NCBI GenBank assembly: GCA_032191485.1
Contig: JAVDOI010000008.1
Coordinates: forward strand, 17,538,674 to 17,602,673
Source: Leptoclinus maculatus
Lineage: Eukaryota; Chordata; Actinopteri; Perciformes; Stichaeidae
DNA: 64,000 nucleotides
Reading direction: 5' to 3'
Shown in pieces: positions 22,172 to 36,660 of this stretch. Each line of letters starts with the position of its first letter. Position 1 is the stretch's first letter. The position numbers were made by a program, and so were the translations under genes. The notes under the pieces are model-generated. The model searched no databases and was not told the DNA's origin. It saw only the letters and a list, made by a program, of their open reading frames with translations.

Positions 22172-25100
22172 GTACGTACGCTTCTTCTGTTTACTCACAC
22201 ACTCTTCGTCTTTCTCCTACTCTCTGTGTGCCACATACACAATAAACAGACGCCGGTGCAGTATGTATGCTGCGTAAAAGCAGGTCGAAGCTATTATCCC
22301 TCATGCCTCACATACTGTATTGTCAATGCATTGTTATGCAATTTATGAACTTATTTAAACTAGAAATGAGGTTTTGATCAGAAGGAAATTGAAAAACATT
22401 TGCTTAAGTGCAACTTTGCAGTTGCGGCATCATCATTCAACCTTCTGTGACTGATTTAAAGCCTTGTGAGCACTTGAACACATCGCGTTTTGCCAAAAAG
22501 AACAATACCCTCTTTGTGTGGCTGCCTCAGCTATTAGGCCTTTTGTTTTTAGGTACAATTGCATCGAGTTGGGAGACGCAGCCTCCTGTTTGGCAGCTCA
22601 AGCTAATGTTAAGGCCACTATCTACTGCAGCCAGGTAATAGCCGTTTCAGTAGAGGTGAAGGTAAAGACTGATTGAGCTTCAGACCAGCAGGAGAGACGC
22701 TAATGGACCCCAGATTGGGATTCCCTGAGCAACGCTTGGTCAGAGACATGTGCGACTCATAATTGATGTGTCCATTACCGAGACTCAGTTGTAATTATAG
22801 TCAATAAGTCTCTGTAAATGTGTTAAAGCTTAGGCTAAAAGCATTGGCGGTCCAAAGAGAGGTGGGCTAATAATTTAAAATAATCAATGCAGACGTATTC
22901 AAAGCCTTTAATTTCCCTTGTGTCTGTACGTCCACGTTTGTGTATGTGTGTGTGTGTGTGTGTGTGTGAGCGCTGCTACGCCCAGCGAACGTGTGTATAT
23001 GTCAGCCTTCGTGGCTTGCTGATTATCCTCAATCCATTAAGATTTATCTTGTCATTTATAATGCAAAGCAGGGCTGCGTCGGTCAGGGCTTTCGACTGGG
23101 AAATGTCCAGCAGGTTAAGAACATAGGGCGCTCCATTACTTCTCCCTGACCATGTGTATTAATTGCTTTTAAAATCAACTTAATGCAGGAACGAGATGCG
23201 AGGGCGACATCAATAAATGCCCTTCTCTGCCTCTTGCGGTTCATCCCCCTTTCAGCCCAAACTTTAATGGGACTTTAATTGGAGTCCATGCTCTGTGCTT
23301 ACCATGTGTGCGCATTGGTTGTGTGCATGTGTGTGAAGTGTCTGTTGTGTGGGAGATAAAAACCGGATTGTTTCCACTCTCGGGCTCCGTGACGGTGGAC
23401 GGTTTAGGTGTAGGTATTGTAGCGTTTGTCCAAAAAAAACCCACAATATTCCCTCGCTGAATACGGCATGAAGTACTTAAAAGCAGTGTGCGGATTTCAC
23501 TCCCTCATGTCATCAAATTCCCATAAATGCAACGGGCCAAAAACGTGCGGCAGTAAAATATTTTGGATGGGCTGCTGTTGCTTTCGGTAGTATAAGAGGG
23601 ATAATTTCACTCTGAGGAATCGTGTTTTGTCCTTTAATGTAGTACGTATGCCAGTCACCTTGTGTGCCCAAAGTCAGATTGCTTAAAGCTGTGAAGGAGG
23701 TTAAAATCCGGATGATTAATGTGGAGCCACCACTTTCTTCTTATTAACGAATTGTCTATATATGTATTCATAATTTTGCCCCGTGTCATAATTCCTGAGT
23801 TTTGAGGTCACTTACTTAATGTTACTTAAGGAAATGAAAGCTGTGACACCGAGGTCCCAACAGATGGCTTCAAGTCAAGGGCACATCCCCGAGGTTTCAT
23901 GTGATGAATACTTTGTTGTTTGTTAAGGTTTACCTCTTTTTATGCAATTGAGTTATGTTCTTGTTTATGAGATTACTTTCATTTATGCTGTTGTTATTTG
24001 TTGAAAGCAGCCATTTCTCTTCATTTTGACAACATATGCCAGTTGTTATTATTGCTAAGTTCCCTCATTACAGTGAATTATTTACCTTTTTATGTGGCGG
24101 ACATTTATTCTGGGAGTTTGTTTGTGGGGGCCGTGGAGCTGCACAGAGGGGGGGGGGGGGGGGTTTCTGGGCTGGGAGCACGTCCAGATCCTTTTAATTA
24201 AGACCTAGTTTTTATTCACTTGATTAATCAGTGAAATCAGGGGACGGTGGTGGGAGGCTGCACACAGATTTGTCAATTTGTCCCTTTTTAAAGGAAACGC
24301 GTACACATGGCGTGCGTTTTGCCAATGAGGGTACAGCTGGAATTTGCATTTTGAGGCAAATTGGTCACTTTTTCACCGGAGTGAGCTGTCTGACCTCAGA
24401 CTGAGCCGTGAAGTAAGAGACACACGTGCCATGCACGCAGGCTGTGATGTGTGTTCGTAGAAGTAAAGCTGTAGAACAGGTACAAACATGTCAGCTGTTG
24501 ATACTCTGTTTTCTAAGGTCGTTGAACCCTTAAAGTTATTTAGTGTTTTCCCCCAGGATCTTATATTCTATGAAGTATTAAAAAACACGTTTAGAGCATC
24601 ATGGGACGTTAACATCTCTACTGAAAGCAATGTCGGGCCACCAGCCTTGTATCAAATTGAAAGTGCCTGTACAGCGGCCGATTTTCAAGTATTACATTTT
24701 GATTTGTGTTGTTTCTGTCGTGAAGTGGTAACTCCCAGTGTTTACGGCTGTTGGATGCAGAAACACCCAAAGTCGCCCGGCAGGTGTGCAACACTGTGAA
24801 TGACTGAATGTAGCCTTTCTCTACCAATTTCAAACAAGCAGTTCTGTTTGTTCAACCGATCAGTTTATGAGCCCAGTTTATAAAGTTCCCCCCCAGAGCA
24901 AAGGAAGACATCACACACACATTTGGAAGAAAAAGAAGAGAACCCCGTGTATTTCGTGAGTCCTCACTAAAAGGCCAGAGTGCCTCTTTGATGCAGCCGC
25001 ATATTTGAACAGTTTGTTGCATTTATTTACTGGAGATGAAACTCTGTGTTTGTGAAACGGGAGATCGGGCTGGGTGACATGGAGAAAATCAAATCTCACA

Positions 25101-26003
25101 ATATTTTTCACCAAATACCTCCAATATCAATATTGCAATGATATTGTAGGGTTGACTTTTGGTGCCTTCACAAAACAAAAAAATGAGATTTTTGATAAAT
25201 AACCATCAGTAAGGGTTTCTGTAAAACCAGGAAAAGACGACACTCATGCCATCCTGTGATATCCAAAATCTAAGACGATATCTGGTCTCATATCATGATA
25301 TGGACATAATATCCATATATTGTCCAGTTCAAGAGGGAGAGATGCTTTTCTCTCCCTCTCCTCCCCTCTAGCTCACACTTCCTGTATAGTCCTATGGCTA
25401 CAGTCATTTAAAAACAATGCGATGTATATATATATACATTTTGACTGGGTGTCTGTAACCCCGTGTGTGACGGATCACGATAACTTAAACTGAGCTCGCT
25501 GCGTCTGCTGTGAGGTAGGGTTGAAGCCGGACAGAAAAAAAACAGACATTTATTTATATGAAATGTATAATTCTCTTCCTCCAAACCAGAAGATTAAAGC
25601 CAAGGATATGACAGGAGTGTGTGGCATGTGCAAGGCTTAAGACATCACCTTGTGAGTGTGTGTGTGTGTGTGTGCGCGAGCGCTCGGAGTGAAACATTAC
25701 ACGAGGTTCCCCTCTCCTCTCAGGAAATGAATTAGTCATTCCCTGTCTCATCGGGGATGTGAGGGAGCCACATCGCCTCTGTGTGGATGGCAATATTAAT
25801 TTAACATGACACTGCATTGATGGTCAATTTCAGTTTCACGGAGGCTGTTTAAGTGGAGTGGTGGAGTATTAATGTGATAAGATGTGGGAACTGAGGGACG
25901 TTACATCTCCCTCCTCTCTGCCATGTCTCATACTCAGCCAGCCATCTGGACAAATCAGCTCCCCACACGCCTCTCTCTCACCTCAACTTTAGGTTGAGTG
26001 AGC

Positions 26004-26053
<50 letters not shown>

Positions 26054-27541
26054 TTGTCTCTCCTTCTGTTTGTCCATGGGTGGTTACGTCTTATGAATGT
26101 AATGTGTGCGTCTGCATGCACATGCATAAGGTGTGAGGTGGGGCTCCGAATCTAGATGTAGGTACGTGTTTTGGCGTGATGGTGGGTGTGGTGTGAGCGT
26201 GCGTGTCTTGTCTTTTTGTTGTTGTTGTTGTTTTTTCCCGGGGTGTTGATGATCGTGATGTTTGTGTGTGTGTGAAAGTGTCTGCACATTTAGGTGTGAA
26301 GTGTGTTTTATGTATAGGTTTGTCTTTTATGTGTTTTTATTTGTGACTGTGTAGTGATTTGCGTGTACTGTAGGGGACATGTGAAATGAAGAGGCTGTCT
26401 GGCTGCCCCCCCCCCCCCCCCCCCTCCTCCCACCTCCCATGTTTATGGGCCTTGTTAGCACACGCTTGCCTTTCAATCTTCGTTACCGGCTTAAAATTCG
26501 ATGTGTCGTACTTCCAGCTCACAGCAAGTGAACCGTGTATGAACGAATTAGTAATCTACACAAAGTGCTTAATCAAATCAGCGGCTGCCCCTGGAATAAA
26601 TATTGTCGAGCGTCTTGGGATATTCCCTGCGCGCGGGCGAGGGTTCGCTCAGAAAGATGCGCACGTGGATGCACCAGGCTGCCACTTGGATTGGAGCGCC
26701 GCACTGTGTGATGCCGGCCTGAATCCGGCCCAGCCCGCCAAACAAAATAACAAATCCACACGTTTATATTTTTGCGATGAAGTTCAGGCTTTAGCAACTG
26801 AATTTAAAGTTTGGTTTTATTTGTTAAACCCAAAGGAATACGTGATTTTTGCCACAACAACCATTTTTATTCGCCCAGCTCTGAAGGCCCCTCTCCCTCT
26901 TTATCACCGTGAGCTGGTAAATGTTTGTGCGTCACACAGATAGCGCCCTCAGCCCCTCGCCGCTCTGCTCTTGAATGACGGATGGCGGGCAGAGGCTCTG
27001 CCACTCTCTCAAAACGCCACCCCGCCCCCCCCGGACTTATTAATGACAATAATTAGGGAGAAACCTCCCTGAGAAGCCCGCCGGAGTGATTAGCGCTTTA
27101 ATGATGGAACGGGAGGTAGTGAGCGCACACAGAATTGATTTACGCATTCGCCCTGACCTTTGGAATCCAATTTACGCGTCCACAGGCAAAGGAAGAGTAG
27201 GTAAGAGATGAAGGAGAGTGACAAGGATAGATAGAGAGTGAAAGAAGAGACGCCTGGCACTCGGGAGTGTGACTGTAGTTTTTATGGGGGACTGTAGTAC
27301 GGGCATCTGTTTTCTTTTATAATTCTGGAGTCATTTAACGGCTCTGGAGTTGGTTGAAGTCCTCTCACAGAACTAATAACGCTCTTACACGCCTGCCATT
27401 GAAAAAAAACGATCTGTAACGTAGAATCTGATTTCTGCCCAGCGGCCATGCAGTTGTGTTTTATTGCGATTGCCACCTCTTTCTTTCAAACATAATGTTA
27501 TTGTGGGATGTGAACTCTCTCTGTGTGCTTTTGTTTCGCAG
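22172..27541 (+). other. znf407: znf407 intron 3, 5.4 kb
   Basis: GTACGT donor, TTTTGTTTCGCAG acceptor. It holds (GT)n tracts at 22945-22968, 25656-25674 and 26006-26052, poly-G at about 24149-24162, poly-C at about 26407-26424 and one MITE (25067-25331). Blocks near 22690-22860 and 26460-26900 are free of simple repeats and rich in AATTA/TAAT-type motifs, so they are candidate conserved non-coding elements. The 185-codon frame at 26386-26943 starts within poly-C and lacks splice support. Confidence 0.7.
25067..25331 (+). mobile_element. Degenerate non-autonomous DNA element (GGGCTGGG...CCAG type)
   Basis: Begins GGGCTGGGTGACATGGAG and ends ATATATTGTCCAGTTC, an inverted pair of ends (GGGCTGG against a degraded CCAGTTC). 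Internal motifs such as AAATCAAATCTCACAATATT, GATTTTTGATAAATAA and ATCTAAGACGATATC match, from memory, a very common fish MITE of hAT affinity. This copy is deleted and mutated, and no target duplication remains visible. Confidence 0.7.
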
Positions 27542-27656
27542 GATCCAAACCCTTCATGTGCAAGATCTGCAACTTTGCGACTGCTCAGCTGGGAGACGCC
27601 AGGAACCACGTGAAGAGACACCTCGGCATGAGAGAGTACAAGTGCGACATCTGTGG
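27542..27656 (+). CDS. znf407: Zinc finger protein 407, third coding exon
   Basis: Residues 974 (split) to 1011 plus two bases. It encodes GSKPFMCKICNFATAQLG and the rest of finger 13 (C980, C983, H996, H1000), then a MREYKCDICG segment that opens finger 14 (C1008, C1011). This 115-nt exon closely follows the vertebrate ZNF407 sequence as I remember it, and is the main reason for the gene name. The donor GTGAGT at 27657 splits the codon after CG in phase 2. The next human segment (a finger with VMKKHLNTH) is not found downstream in this window, so the C-terminal half of the protein must lie beyond the right edge or be too diverged for me to see. Confidence 0.92.
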
Positions 27657-30600
27657 GTGAGTTACAACGACCACCGTGTTTAGGAATATGATTTAAAACG
27701 CAAGCAGCGGAGCACAAAGGCTTTGCTGCGTCACAACTTAAGACGGTGGTCAACTCCTTAGACAGCTGAACAGACTTTTCCACTCTTATATAACTAGTCT
27801 TTCTTTAGTCTCTAGATAGCGTAACATTACCTGCAGACTTTTTACAAGTGTCCCATATTTATATGGAAACATATTCAGGGATAGTTTAGGAGGCATTTGG
27901 TATATTTTCCAGAACAGCTGCCGTAGCTTTCAATTGAAGAAAAACAGCCAGCGAGTGGTTGTGTTGCTCCGGTCAGGTGTAGTAAGGTTTCATGTTGGTG
28001 TCTAAGGAGCCATCTGCTAATTATATTTTGCTCAGCCCACTTTAGATTGCATTTGTCTCAAGCTAATTCATAATTCAATCCAATTTAACCCTGTCCGACC
28101 ACAATGAGAGATTCTGTTCTGATGTAGACTCCTTGTCAAAATCGTGAGATTTCAATCTGTAAAAAAAAAAAAAAAAAAAGGAACATTAAAACCTTCCACG
28201 CACTGCTTAAATGAGCTGATATATAAATGTATATATATATATAAAGAATATCATTTTTCTGTCTTTAGAGAATCATGGCACATTTAATATTCATTTAATA
28301 CATTGACTATTATTCATTTAGGAGAGAAAGCAATCAGTTAAAAGGCAATTTAACATAAAAATAACTAGACACAGTCCAAAAACAATGCAAACATTTCAGT
28401 ACCAGTCACACCTTAATGTGTGAATAACGTTCTCTCACCTTAAACTGCCCCCAGGCCTTTTCTTAAGAAGACTAATGTATTGCTCCTGGTCAGCGTTCCT
28501 CCTGAATTAAAGGTAAAAGATATCCGAGTTTACTCTCCCTACCCCTTTTTGTTTCAGCTGTACAAGTAATCCTAATTGCCAGTTTATGTCGGTAACCGCG
28601 AGCCTATAAATACCCAGCAGTGCAAGAGTACAGTAATATCCCGCTACCTTGTACCCCCTACATGTGGACCATATGTTGTGTTCAGCTGGTTCCATTCCCG
28701 CGGTGGACCTCCTCGCTGCCGTGCCATGTTCCAATGGACGTGTTAAGCTGTTTAACATGCAGTCGGGGAATAGAGTAAATTGTGGGATTTCCAGCTTTGT
28801 GCCATCGAGCTTCTGCGGCTACACTCTCGCTAAGATGGAGACATATGTGGAGTTATTAGTTTCTGCCTCTGTGTAATTCTGTGTAAACCGTTCCATTTAG
28901 TTCAGTCGCGGGCCGATTTTTGTTCTTTTTTCAAAAAGCCGAGCAGAGCGAATGTGTTTATTTGCTCCCGCTGATGTTTCTGCAAACATATTACAGCGGG
29001 AAGCAAACAAGCGTTGGGTTTTAAACACAGCTTCTCCTTTAATGAGAGGAAAGGCTCATGTTTCACAAAGCCCTCCAGCTGAAAACCCCTCTTCTCCCAA
29101 GTGCTGCAAAATGGGTTTGGGCTTTTTGACCAAGCGGCGTCTCGACTTTACACACACACGCACGTACAGAGCAGTTTCCCCCTCGATATGCCTTTTTTTA
29201 AATGGGACTACTAAATACAGCCCCTGGTTTCACAAATCATGCGGGTGGAGGAGCCGAGTGCTGCCAGTGCCAGCCGCCGGTGACAAATCGGCCCTGTGTG
29301 CGCTTTCAGTACTGACTGATCACCAGGCCATCGCTCCTCTTGACTAAAGAGCAGCAAACACAAAGAAAACCCTCCAGAAACACCCTCATTAAGGCCAGAG
29401 CCATACATACCCGTTAGCCTGCATCCCCTTCCCAAACTCCTCACGTTTGGTGCTCCGTCCTTAACCTGAATCTAAAGCACGCTGCTAACGGATTGGCCAC
29501 GTTTCCGGGTGTAATGTTTAAAGTGAGATTATGGTGCGATTTAAGTTCTGCATTCTCCTGCGGACGCTAATGATCCATTTCGTAACCATAAAAAAAGAAA
29601 AGTTTTTCCAGATATTTGTTCGTGATCACCATTAATCATTTCAATTAACACAAGACTATCTTGAGGCTGTTTTTTTTTACAATATAATATTTGTGTTAAT
29701 TTATTTCATGCTCACAGACTCTCGGGCCTCCACGGGACATTGGAGTTTTGCTGCTATAGTTTATTGCCATTTTTGTTCAGAGCACCGGCTCAGCATATTG
29801 TTTGTGTTCCTTTCCTTTCCTTCCATCAAAAAGCACCCCCCCCCCCACCCCTCACCGCCATCGATTGCCGTGTTCCCCTTGTTAAAGTTTCAGACCAGAG
29901 GATTATCTCGGCTGTGATGTGGTGATCGGGCGGATGTGCTGCACCTCGGCTGTCCACCTCACTTCAGCGTCGGCGCAACTTGTTGAACTGGTTGATAGTT
30001 AAAGATCATATTGTTGTGGCATTTAATTAACAAATGCAAATGCGAGGCCAGGACAGATTGGAGGCCCCTGACCACGCTGCCAATCACACCTGAGTGGGCC
30101 GGTCAGCGCCTTCGCTCATCATCGCCAACACTTTATAGGCTTTCTGTCTCCGCCTTCGCCGTTTCTCTCCATTCCTCTACACATCCGCGTCCACGCCTCT
30201 GTCCGTCTGTCCGCCTGCATGTGTCTTTGTTTGTAAAACGGGCCGCTCTGTCCTAATTCGCCCATAAAGAACTCTTTAAGGTGCAAAAACAGCAGAAAAA
30301 AACCCAACACAAATTGGCTGTTAGCGCACAAGATGAGATTCCTCATATTTAATTGGTTGAAAAAGAAAACAAATCTCCAGCATGTGAGACGGCAGATTCT
30401 CGCATTTCCTCACGGTTGTGTTTTGTCCACAGTGGGGCTCGGGCCACTTAATGAGCCTCCTCCTCCTCTCCTCCATCATCCAACAGAAAGGCCCTGGATT
30501 CAGCATTTCCACCCTCTCGTCCTCCCCAAAGATGCAACGGACATCCAGTGCTGTTGTAGGTGTTAAATTATGCATAAACAGTCTAAATGCTTTGAGGCAT

Positions 30601-32788
30601 TGGTTTAATATCTTAGCCCGGGCCTTGGAAGTATTAACGCTATCAGGGACGTGGATTGTCCTCTTGTGCACTGCCGTTTTTATGATTATGGGTCATAAGC
30701 TGCCCGTTTGCTAGGGTCACTTCAGGAATTCGAACAAAAACCTTTGCTTTCTCACAACACACACAAAAAAAAAGTTTGCAACGTGCTGAAGTTTGTCTTC
30801 TCCGTGCAGGAGGCTGCATTGTGTTCCCCCCCCCCCCCTCCCCCTCCCCTCCCTCCCTTGACTTAGTGTTGGAGAGAGTATATATAGTCATGATTTCATG
30901 TTGGGTGTTGTGTGTGTGTGTGATTTGACTGTTAACAGGATGGGGCTGGCTCGTGTCAGGGTTTTCATGTCCCCCCCCTGTCTTGTGAGATTGTCTGGTC
31001 CGTACCCAGAATAGCCCATCAGTTCCGCCCTGCGTGGCTCATCCGCTGTAATGTGCCTTAATGCCCGGGCCTGTATGAGTAGTGTGAGGCCTGGCAGTGA
31101 CAGTGGAGGAGCATCTTAGCTCGCTGCTTATCCAAAGAAAGCCGTCACTTAACTCAGCCCCTCTATTGTCTCTCCACACCCCTCTCCTTCTCCCCTGACG
31201 TGATTCTCTATAATCCTCAAACAGATTCTGGTTAGAACTCCCTGAGAACTATTTTTATGTTTTTTTTTTTTTCTTTCTTTCCCTCCCTCCCTTCCATTTA
31301 AACATTAATGGTTGTTGCAGATGAAGAGAGGGATCCCTATGAGGATGATTATAATGTCACTCCGCTGATCTCCCGCCGCCCCGAAATAATTGTACATCAT
31401 CGCTTCATAACGTGTCAGAGGGACACGTTGGTGGCGTGCAATTAAAACCGCAGAATATAATACACCAAATTACTGCCTGTCAGGCCTATGAACAACACAC
31501 TCTGTATTTGAGTTACACTTAATCATCACGTACATTAGCGATTTCGCTAAGATCCTTCCACCCCACCCCCTCCCCCCCTTCCGCTCATACAGCAAAGGCG
31601 TGAAACGCGCTGCTCCTTCCAGGCTGAGGGATTGTGTCTGCGATGCAACAGCTCGAGGGGTAGCTACGTATTTATGTTGGCGTTAGGCCTCCTGAAAGCT
31701 CCTAACGTCTGACATGTTTTAAGCTCTGTGTGCACCTGGAAGCCTGCTTCTGAATTCATTAACACACAGCTACGGATGTAAACACTGAATATATGTATAT
31801 TTGTACTTTTGTCAACCCTAAGATGCCTGTAAAAAAAAAAAAAAAACGCAGTTAAACGCATGTAAAGTGAGAATAATCTGAAACATTTAGGGGAAGAATT
31901 GCCTCCTTTTTAATGTGGACGTCCAAAAGTAAAAGTAGTCAGTTGAAGGAACAAATTCCTCAGTGCGTGGAGTTCTCCTGCTGCTGGCAGTGCCTACATG
32001 TACCAGGATGCATTGCGGGCATATCATTCTTGCATGGCTAATGCAGCCGCCACCAAAGACAACACTTTATTTACACAATGAAACTTACAACAGGTGTGGA
32101 CTCGAACATCTGAGCTGCAAAATAACCCCGACGTAGCTGTTGTGTCCTCACGTAGATCCCTGATTCTTCTGGACATACTTCAATATCTTATGCATGTACT
32201 CCTTATCTAAATGGGTATTGCCCTTTTTTTTATTTTTTAACTTGTTTCGATCAATCTAATTTATACGTGTTGGTCAGACGCAGGCCCCGGTCTTCAGTCC
32301 CAATCAGGAAGATGTACGGATGTTTACTGCCGTGGACACTTAAGAGTTTGTGTCTGGGAACACGGCCCTTGTCAGTCAGCGCGGTCCCCTTCACCAAAAA
32401 TAAACACATTTTGCCCTGATGCATTTAACTAAATTTAGTGTGCCATTATCGGAAATGAAATAAGTAACGCTAAAGGTCATTTGGAAGATAATGCAGAAAG
32501 GCTGGTCTGGAAAGGTTAAGTATGTGACGAAGCCGTTCTGATGATAACGAGGGCTGCGTATGGCTCGCAGAGCTCGGCATTCTGGTTTGACTCGGCACTC
32601 TGCGATCGCTCTTTATGACCGAGACAGCTTTACAGCCCGTTACCCCCCCATAACACGATAAAGCGCAGCATAATGGATTGGATGTGTTTAGTAGCCTTGG
32701 GCTGATGTTTGTAAAATTAATGTTTTTTGCAATAGAAACACACTCATGCACAGGCACACGTGGGAAAAAAAAGGCAAGAGAGGAAAAA

Positions 32789-32833
<45 letters not shown>

Positions 32834-35800
32834 ACTCCAGACAGCATCGATGTATCAATATAAATCCACCAGTGTGCAGTTAAACACTTTTTATACTTGT
32901 TTTGCAGCTGGATTGTCAAAACTTTATTTCCTCGCAAGCGCCGCGTCCTCGCAGATATCTCTCAGCCGAGGAGATGACAACAAACACACGGCTTCATTAG
33001 TCCGGTCTGGATTACGGGCCCCAATACTCAGCAGAAAGGGGAGGAACGCTGTTAGATTTGTGTTTCAAATTACACGAGCACTTGGGGGAGATAAGTCCGT
33101 TTGCTCAGTCAGTCTCAGTGTTGGTGAAAGGGTGCTTTTTGAAGAGTTGGAACGGGACCCCGCACAGCATCTGCGAGAGCGCCGCCGACAAAAAGGGAGG
33201 GAATCTCTGTCAGCAGATCAGTCCCATTAGCTTTTAATAACAATCTCGTGTTCTTCAGCGGGCCCAGAACCGGGGCCTGGGGGCTTCATAATCAGAGCGT
33301 TTCACTTTAATCAAAGACAAACAAAAACAAACACTGGGCCCAGGCGCTAAACGGCGAGATCAGTAGTTGAGCTAGGGAGCCAGCGCAGCACATGGGCTTA
33401 TGATAGTAAGTTATAGGACTCTGGGGGACCGTCTAACTTAAGAGGCCATTGTCCGCACAGTGTATGATCTCAGTAGCTCCCTTTCTAAAACATTAAACTT
33501 CTTGTGGTCTCAGCCTTTCTCAGCTTTTTTTTTTTATCACTTTTTGTTTTCATTAAATCTCAACCTGCAGGTCTTGCAGGATGAAAATGAAGTAGTAAAT
33601 AGAATGGGGTAGTAATCTTTTTTATTTATTTTTTATTTGACAGTGAAGAGACGGAGACTAGAAATAGGGGAGAAAGAGGACTATGACGTGTCGTGACTAC
33701 TCCGCTGTGAAGGCGCTCCAGTAGCAGTAACTTTTTGGCCTTTAGACCGCATCTTCACAGCATTTACACACTTTGAATTTACCTTCCAAGGATTAATATC
33801 GGCTAACAAAGGCGAATTCGCTCCATTTGCTAGAGAAACACAAGCAAAGTTTGCTCCCTCCCCCTCCCTAAAAAAAAGTCCCCACAAAAGAAGCACAAAC
33901 TTTATCCTTTTAAAGTGGTTGAATTATTAAAAGAACAATCCATTCTATAGAGTTAATCATGTCATAGGTATATTGTAGGAATAAAAAACTGAAAGGGGGG
34001 AAAGTTAATGAGTGATTAACAGCAGCAATTAAAAGATGAAGTGGAAGGCAGATGAAAAAAGGGGTGTAATTAAAATATCAGTCCTCTCATTGTCAGAAGT
34101 GCGAGTGTCATCCATTGTGCACTTATTAAAAAGCTGGGTGGAGGGGAAGGAGCAAACGGCGCTTAATTCCAGCAGCACAAAGTGTCTGGTAATCTGCCCA
34201 TGGATGGAGCTGCGAAAGGCCGTAACTCACGTTTAAGTGTTGGGGCCGTGTCATTGCAGGTTCACAGTCATGCATTTCTGTGTTGACACCCATCGGGGCA
34301 GGGGATATTTGGCAGTCAGGAGTAATTTAACTTAATTAATGGGATGCATATTTGATGGAGGAATAAAATATCCCGGCTCAGCAAAGTGGAAGAGGGGAAA
34401 GATTTAGTGGGAGTTAAAGGTGGAGGGGAGAGTAATTTGTGCATTCAGTTACCGGCTGCTTGAGAGACAGAGAGGGAGAGAAGGAGGAGAGAGGGGGGGG
34501 GAGAGGAGAGGAGAGGAGAGGAGGAAGCAAAGGGGAGGATGAGAGATGGATGGTTGACACAAAGCTGAGCTGATGTGTAGAGGGGAATGGGCCGTCCTTC
34601 CATTGAGAGGGCCATCAGACTGACAACGCTTGATTTAATTGATATCCGGACTGAGCGCTTCCTCAGCGCAAACAGACACATTACGCCGGTTTGCAAACTG
34701 GTGGCAGCGCTTCCGGCTGCCAAGCGCCTTTTTTTAATATTCATGATGGGGCTTTTAAGGGTGTTCTGCAGCGGCCTCCTCCTCCTCCTTCTTCTTCCTT
34801 TCCGCCGCCCGCTTTCCAACATGTCTTTACTACCAATGCGCACACTTTACCCTAACGCGCGCTCGCGGCAGACACGCTGTTTTTTTTCCCCGAGACAAAC
34901 CCGCGGCCTGACGGAAAAGCTGTCACGCCGCTCTTAATCTCCCCTGGCACTTTTTAATTGACTTCCTGTAGGTATAGATTACTTTCACGGCGAGTCTGCC
35001 ACCGCGATGTTTGATATCGTCCCGGAGACTGGCACCCGGGACGCTTGTAGCTCATATCTCGGTCTCCGTCTTCCCTCTCTTCTGCCCCCCCCCCCCTCTC
35101 TCTCTCTCTCTCTTTCTGTGTGATGGCCAGACTTATTGGGGGAACGGGGGAGAGGTAAAACGCAATCAGTCATTGCCATCATCATAATTGAGCTGATGTT
35201 CCTGCTGGGAGTGCTGGGGAAATGTTGGCTTGGGTGGAAGGGCGGCTCTTTGTGTCTGACTGAAACCGTTAGTCGCATTAGGCCGACGTACCGGGCAGGT
35301 ACCGGGCCCTCTGTGAGATTGGACGTCAGCCAGTTTGTGCTGTCCGATGGATATGATGTGGTTTGTTTGATTACGTACTGTATTTATCGTCGAATGAATC
35401 AACACTATGTCTGAGGTAAGCTCTTAGGTCTAATGAAACAATTTGATCAGGCTCCAAACAATTATGCGTGGATTATGGTTATGATTAGCGGACCAAGTCA
35501 AGTCAGGTTCATTTGTATAGCCCGGTATCACTGACGGTGCCTCGATGAGCTTCACAACACCACGACTTCAGCAACCCAGCCTGAAGACGGCTGAAGAGAA
35601 AGACGTCGAAAACGGATTGGCAACAAAAACACAGTTGCAGGAGCTAGAAATTCAAGCAGCGAGATTATATTACGTCCCGTTACCAGTATTGTCCCAATGT
35701 TGTGTCCAAGGCTTTCTTTTCCTTTTTTTCCCTCCATAACTGGGATGGAAATTCTCAGAGAAACACTGAGTCTTTTGAAGTTTTCAGATAATTTGGCCTC

Positions 35801-36420
35801 GAAAAATGGTGACATTTCAAGTTATGAAATACTGGCACAAACTGTCTGCTGTCGGTGGCTCGAGTCCAAAAAACCCCAAAAAAACATTGTTAGTGATACA
35901 AGCCTTCATATCCATCGGTTCGCCAAATACCGCTCTCACTTTGTGTATCACATGTGGTCTGGCCCACACATGCTCATGAGAGGCAACACGAGTGGACAGG
36001 GCCGCCTCCTACACACTGCCAGCTATTTACACAATCACACACACACACACACACACAAACTTTCCTTTCCCATCATGATAAAAGTCTGTACATGATACTA
36101 CATGGTGAACAGGCTGGGGAACATCATGTGTTGGTTCCAAAAAAATGTGGTCTGGGGCCTAGCGAGGATCCGCAGCGTGGGCTAATTTTATTGTTAGTTT
36201 CCACCCATGAGGATTAATCAAGACGCAGAATGTGCAGTGTGAAGTTTATTTAGCTCTCTGTGCAGTACGAGGACACTTTGAGATGTGATTTGTATATTAT
36301 CAGACGCACAGTATCTGAGGACAAAGCAGATGGTGTTTGTGAGCTGTAATCTTTACGAATAAGGTTCCACTTTCTGTTGCAGATCTGAGGTCAGATCTTT
36401 TTTTTTTTTTACTTTTTTTT
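27657..36420 (+). other. znf407: Presumed znf407 intron 4, proximal part
   Basis: No exon recognised. Simple tracts: poly-A near 28160-28179, poly-C near 30827-30838, (GA)n at 32794-32828 and a (CA) patch near 36040. Long repeat-free, low-GC blocks with TAATTA, ATTAAT and TTTAAT motifs (for example about 28000-28600 and 33900-34400) contrast with the repeat-rich left end of the window. The pseudo-exon at 31321 (after a TTGTTGCAG acceptor) closes quickly and shows no zinc-finger signature. Confidence 0.6.
31321..31560. promoter_or_regulatory. Candidate conserved non-coding element
   Basis: A block without simple repeats, with mixed composition and several AT-rich homeodomain-like sites (CAATTAAAAC, ACATTAGCG), set in microsatellite-rich DNA. 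It resembles vertebrate long-range enhancers only in style; no alignment was possible here. Confidence 0.22.
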
Positions 36421-36429
36421 TTAAATCGC

Positions 36430-36660
36430 GTGTGTGCCGCATGTTTTCGGGAGGCTTGTTAAGTCGGAGTCGCGTTCTCTGCAGTCCATCATTCTGCGGC
36501 ATCCTTCGGGCCTAATATCACAAGATCCAGATGATTCCCAGATTTATGAAGTGATATTGACCGTTGTCTATGCGAAACAGATAATAAGCCGTGATGAATG
36601 GCTGACATTAGTGATGAAATTACATCAACCTTAACGGGCTATTGTATTAACACACCTAGC
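36430..36660. promoter_or_regulatory. Candidate conserved non-coding element
   Basis: About 230 bp of balanced sequence with an accidentally open frame (36434-36634), following a poly-T run and preceding a C-rich one. It contains ATTACATCAA and GTGATGAATGGCTGAC. Absence of slippage-prone repeats in such a neighbourhood suggests constraint. Coding is unlikely because no splice sites frame it. Confidence 0.22.

Noticed and set aside
26386..26943. 185-codon + strand frame in znf407 intron 3
   Set aside because: Starts in a poly-C tract, has no recognised domain and no acceptor or donor in phase; more likely part of a conserved non-coding block.
31321..31440. Possible exon after a TTGTTGCAG acceptor
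   Set aside because: Short frame that closes, no donor, no C2H2 signature, so it is not the missing znf407 exon.
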